Shown one piece after another: positions 6,517 to 7,697 of a DNA stretch of 7,697 bases. The notes under the pieces were generated by a model that was given only the letters and a program-made list of their open reading frames with translations, did no database searches and had not been told where the DNA came from. The position numbers and the translations under genes are program-made. How positions within the stretch are numbered: position 1 is the stretch's first letter; each line of letters opens with the position of its first letter. This DNA is from Candidatus Nitrosopumilus sp. (GTDB lineage Archaea; Thermoproteota; Nitrososphaeria; Nitrososphaerales; Nitrosopumilaceae), in assembly GCA_011055585.1 (NCBI GenBank), contig DRGT01000140.1, positions 1-7,697 of the forward strand, read 5' to 3'.

Positions 6517-7675
6517 CCTTTTCCTCCTCCATTAGGTTTTTCAGTTCTTCAAAAACGAATTTACAATCATAAGGTCCAGGTGATGCTTCTGGATGAAATT
6601 GAACTGCAATACATTTTTGTTTTTTGTGTTTTATTCCCTCAACGGTTTTATCATCAGTATTAGAAAACCACAAGTTAAATTCTGAATTTTTTAAAGTGTC
6701 TGGACTAATGCAGTAACCATGGTTTTGACTAGTAACATATACTTGATCATTTTCTAAATTAATACAAGGTTTGTTTTGACCTCTATGTCCATACTTTAGT
6801 TTGTAAGTATCTGCTCCTCCTGCTAAGCCAAGAATTTGGGCTCCAAGACATATTCCTAATGTTGGAATATTTTTTTCGATTAAGGATTTTGCCGTCTTAA
6901 TTGTGTCAGGACAATTCTGGGGATCCCCTGGACCGTTGCTAACAACAACTCCTTTTGGTTTGTAAGATAGGATTTTTTCAATAGAACTATTCCATGGAAC
7001 CTTTACAACCTTGTATCCTATTTCTCTAATATTTCGCAAAATCGCGTTTTTAACTCCAGTATCAATTACAACAACTGTTTTCTTGTCTTTTCCAAAAACT
7101 TGTTCATCTTTTGTTGACACTACATCCATGAATTTTTCTGTGGTATAGTTTTGTGCCGAAGAAAGTTGTTTCTTAACCTTCTCTTCATCAATTTCAGTAT
7201 CCGAAACTGCAAGAGCTGCCATCATTACTCCGCTAGTTCGTAATTTTTTTGTTAATTCCCTTGTGTCAATTCCTGATATTCCAGATATTTTCTCTTTGTA
7301 AAGCCATTCATCAAGCGTCATTGAAAGATTCCAGTGACTGGCAATCATTGAAAGTTCATGGATGACTAGCCCCCTTACCTGAATTTTATCAGATTCAAAA
7401 TAGCTGGAAATGCCATCATCATCTTTTATTGCTGGATCGGGGACACCATAATTTCCAATTAGAGGATAAGTAAAAGTTAGAATTTGACCACTATAGGAAG
7501 GATCTGTCAAAGTTTCAGGATAGCCTACCATTCCTGTATTGAAGACTATTTCTCCAAAAACTACAGTAGAATAGCCAAACCCAATCCCATCAAGAACTGT
7601 CCCATCATCAAGGATCAGCTTTCCAAATTTTTTTGCGTATTGGGCTTTTTTTGTGGTAATTGTGACCCTCGACAA
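6503..7675 (-). CDS. carA: Carbamoyl-phosphate synthetase small subunit (glutamine amidotransferase)
   Basis: The 390-residue protein releases ammonia from glutamine and passes it to CarB. The N-terminal CarA domain (about 18-150) contains LILDDGTVLDGIGFG and GEIVFNTGMVGYPETLTDPSYSGQIL. The C-terminal class I amidotransferase domain (about 200-385) has NGPGDP (247-252), the nucleophile Cys276 in GICLGAQ, QNHG (317-320), and the catalytic His361 and Glu363 in FHPEASPGP. All active-site residues are present. The start is TTG at 7675, since an in-frame TAA lies at 7696-7694 and no ATG or GTG is available between; an ATG at 7680 is out of frame. The N-terminus is about 18 residues longer than the E. 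coli form, as in related archaeal proteins. It is the first gene of the carAB operon; the promoter must lie beyond the window edge. Confidence 0.95.
   Translation of the reverse strand: MSRVTITTKKAQYAKKFGKLILDDGTVLDGIGFGYSTVVFGEIVFNTGMVGYPETLTDPSYSGQILTFTYPLIGNYGVPDPAIKDDDGISSYFESDKIQVRGLVIHELSMIASHWNLSMTLDEWLYKEKISGISGIDTRELTKKLRTSGVMMAALAVSDTEIDEEKVKKQLSSAQNYTTEKFMDVVSTKDEQVFGKDKKTVVVIDTGVKNAILRNIREIGYKVVKVPWNSSIEKILSYKPKGVVVSNGPGDPQNCPDTIKTAKSLIEKNIPTLGICLGAQILGLAGGADTYKLKYGHRGQNKPCINLENDQVYVTSQNHGYCISPDTLKNSEFNLWFSNTDDKTVEGIKHKKQKCIAVQFHPEASPGPYDCKFVFEELKNLMEEEKAAKK
6523..6527 (-). promoter_or_regulatory. Shine-Dalgarno site for carB, deciding a CTG start
   Basis: The minus strand carries GGAGGAGG within the last codons of carA (Glu-Glu-Glu). 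The proximal GGAGG ends 6 bases before the in-frame CTG at 6516, an ideal spacing. The ATG at 6506, which overlaps carA's TGA, would be 16 bases away and leads to a stop after three codons. This supports internal translation initiation at CTG. Confidence 0.55.
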
Positions 7676-7697
7676 GTCATCTTGATTACTGATTTAA

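Overview
The window is AT-rich DNA (about one third G+C by eye) from an archaeon. The likely source is a marine or freshwater ammonia-oxidising thaumarchaeon (Nitrosopumilus/Nitrosarchaeum type). This rests on the style of the carA and carB proteins, an A-type ATP synthase F subunit, a stand-alone SWIM zinc-finger protein, TATA boxes about 25 bases before start codons (leaderless transcripts), and the lack of Shine-Dalgarno sites except inside an operon. The taxonomic call is an inference from protein style, not from a search.

Layout. A 5' fragment of a zinc-dependent alcohol/polyol dehydrogenase runs leftwards off the window (1-608). Then come five small genes on alternating strands: a four-helix membrane protein (+, 734-1480), ATP synthase subunit F (-, 1484-1777), a 99-residue protein of unknown function (+, 1870-2169), a SWIM zinc-finger protein (-, 2171-2473) and a COG1407-type metallophosphoesterase (+, 2489-3256). 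The right half is the carA-carB operon on the minus strand (7675 down to 3253), encoding the two subunits of carbamoyl-phosphate synthetase, which supplies pyrimidine and arginine synthesis. Packing is extreme. The three convergent gene pairs are separated by 3 bases, 1 base and an overlap of 4 bases in which both stop codons share one CTAG palindrome. The SWIM and phosphoesterase start codons face away from each other across only 15 bases, so a promoter of one lies inside the coding sequence of the other.

Main anomaly. carB is intact and conserved over almost all of its length, but its 5' end is broken in two ways. The only plausible in-frame start is CTG (6516), placed 6 bases after a GGAGG inside the end of carA. 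Also, the invariant N-terminal loop that should read ...GEAGE-FDYSG... is split by a 21-base, in-frame insertion (6421-6441) carrying a TAA stop. Removing it gives a seamless 1080-residue CarB. The insertion forms a bulged hairpin with the stop in its loop. It also contains an 11-base exact copy of the sequence next to the carA-carB junction, which points to a local template-switch event, an assembly or amplification artefact, or an element bypassed or removed at RNA level. The essential nature of carB makes this the item to check first.

No tRNA, rRNA, CRISPR array, insertion sequence or defence system was seen, and no gene-free stretch exceeds 300 bases.
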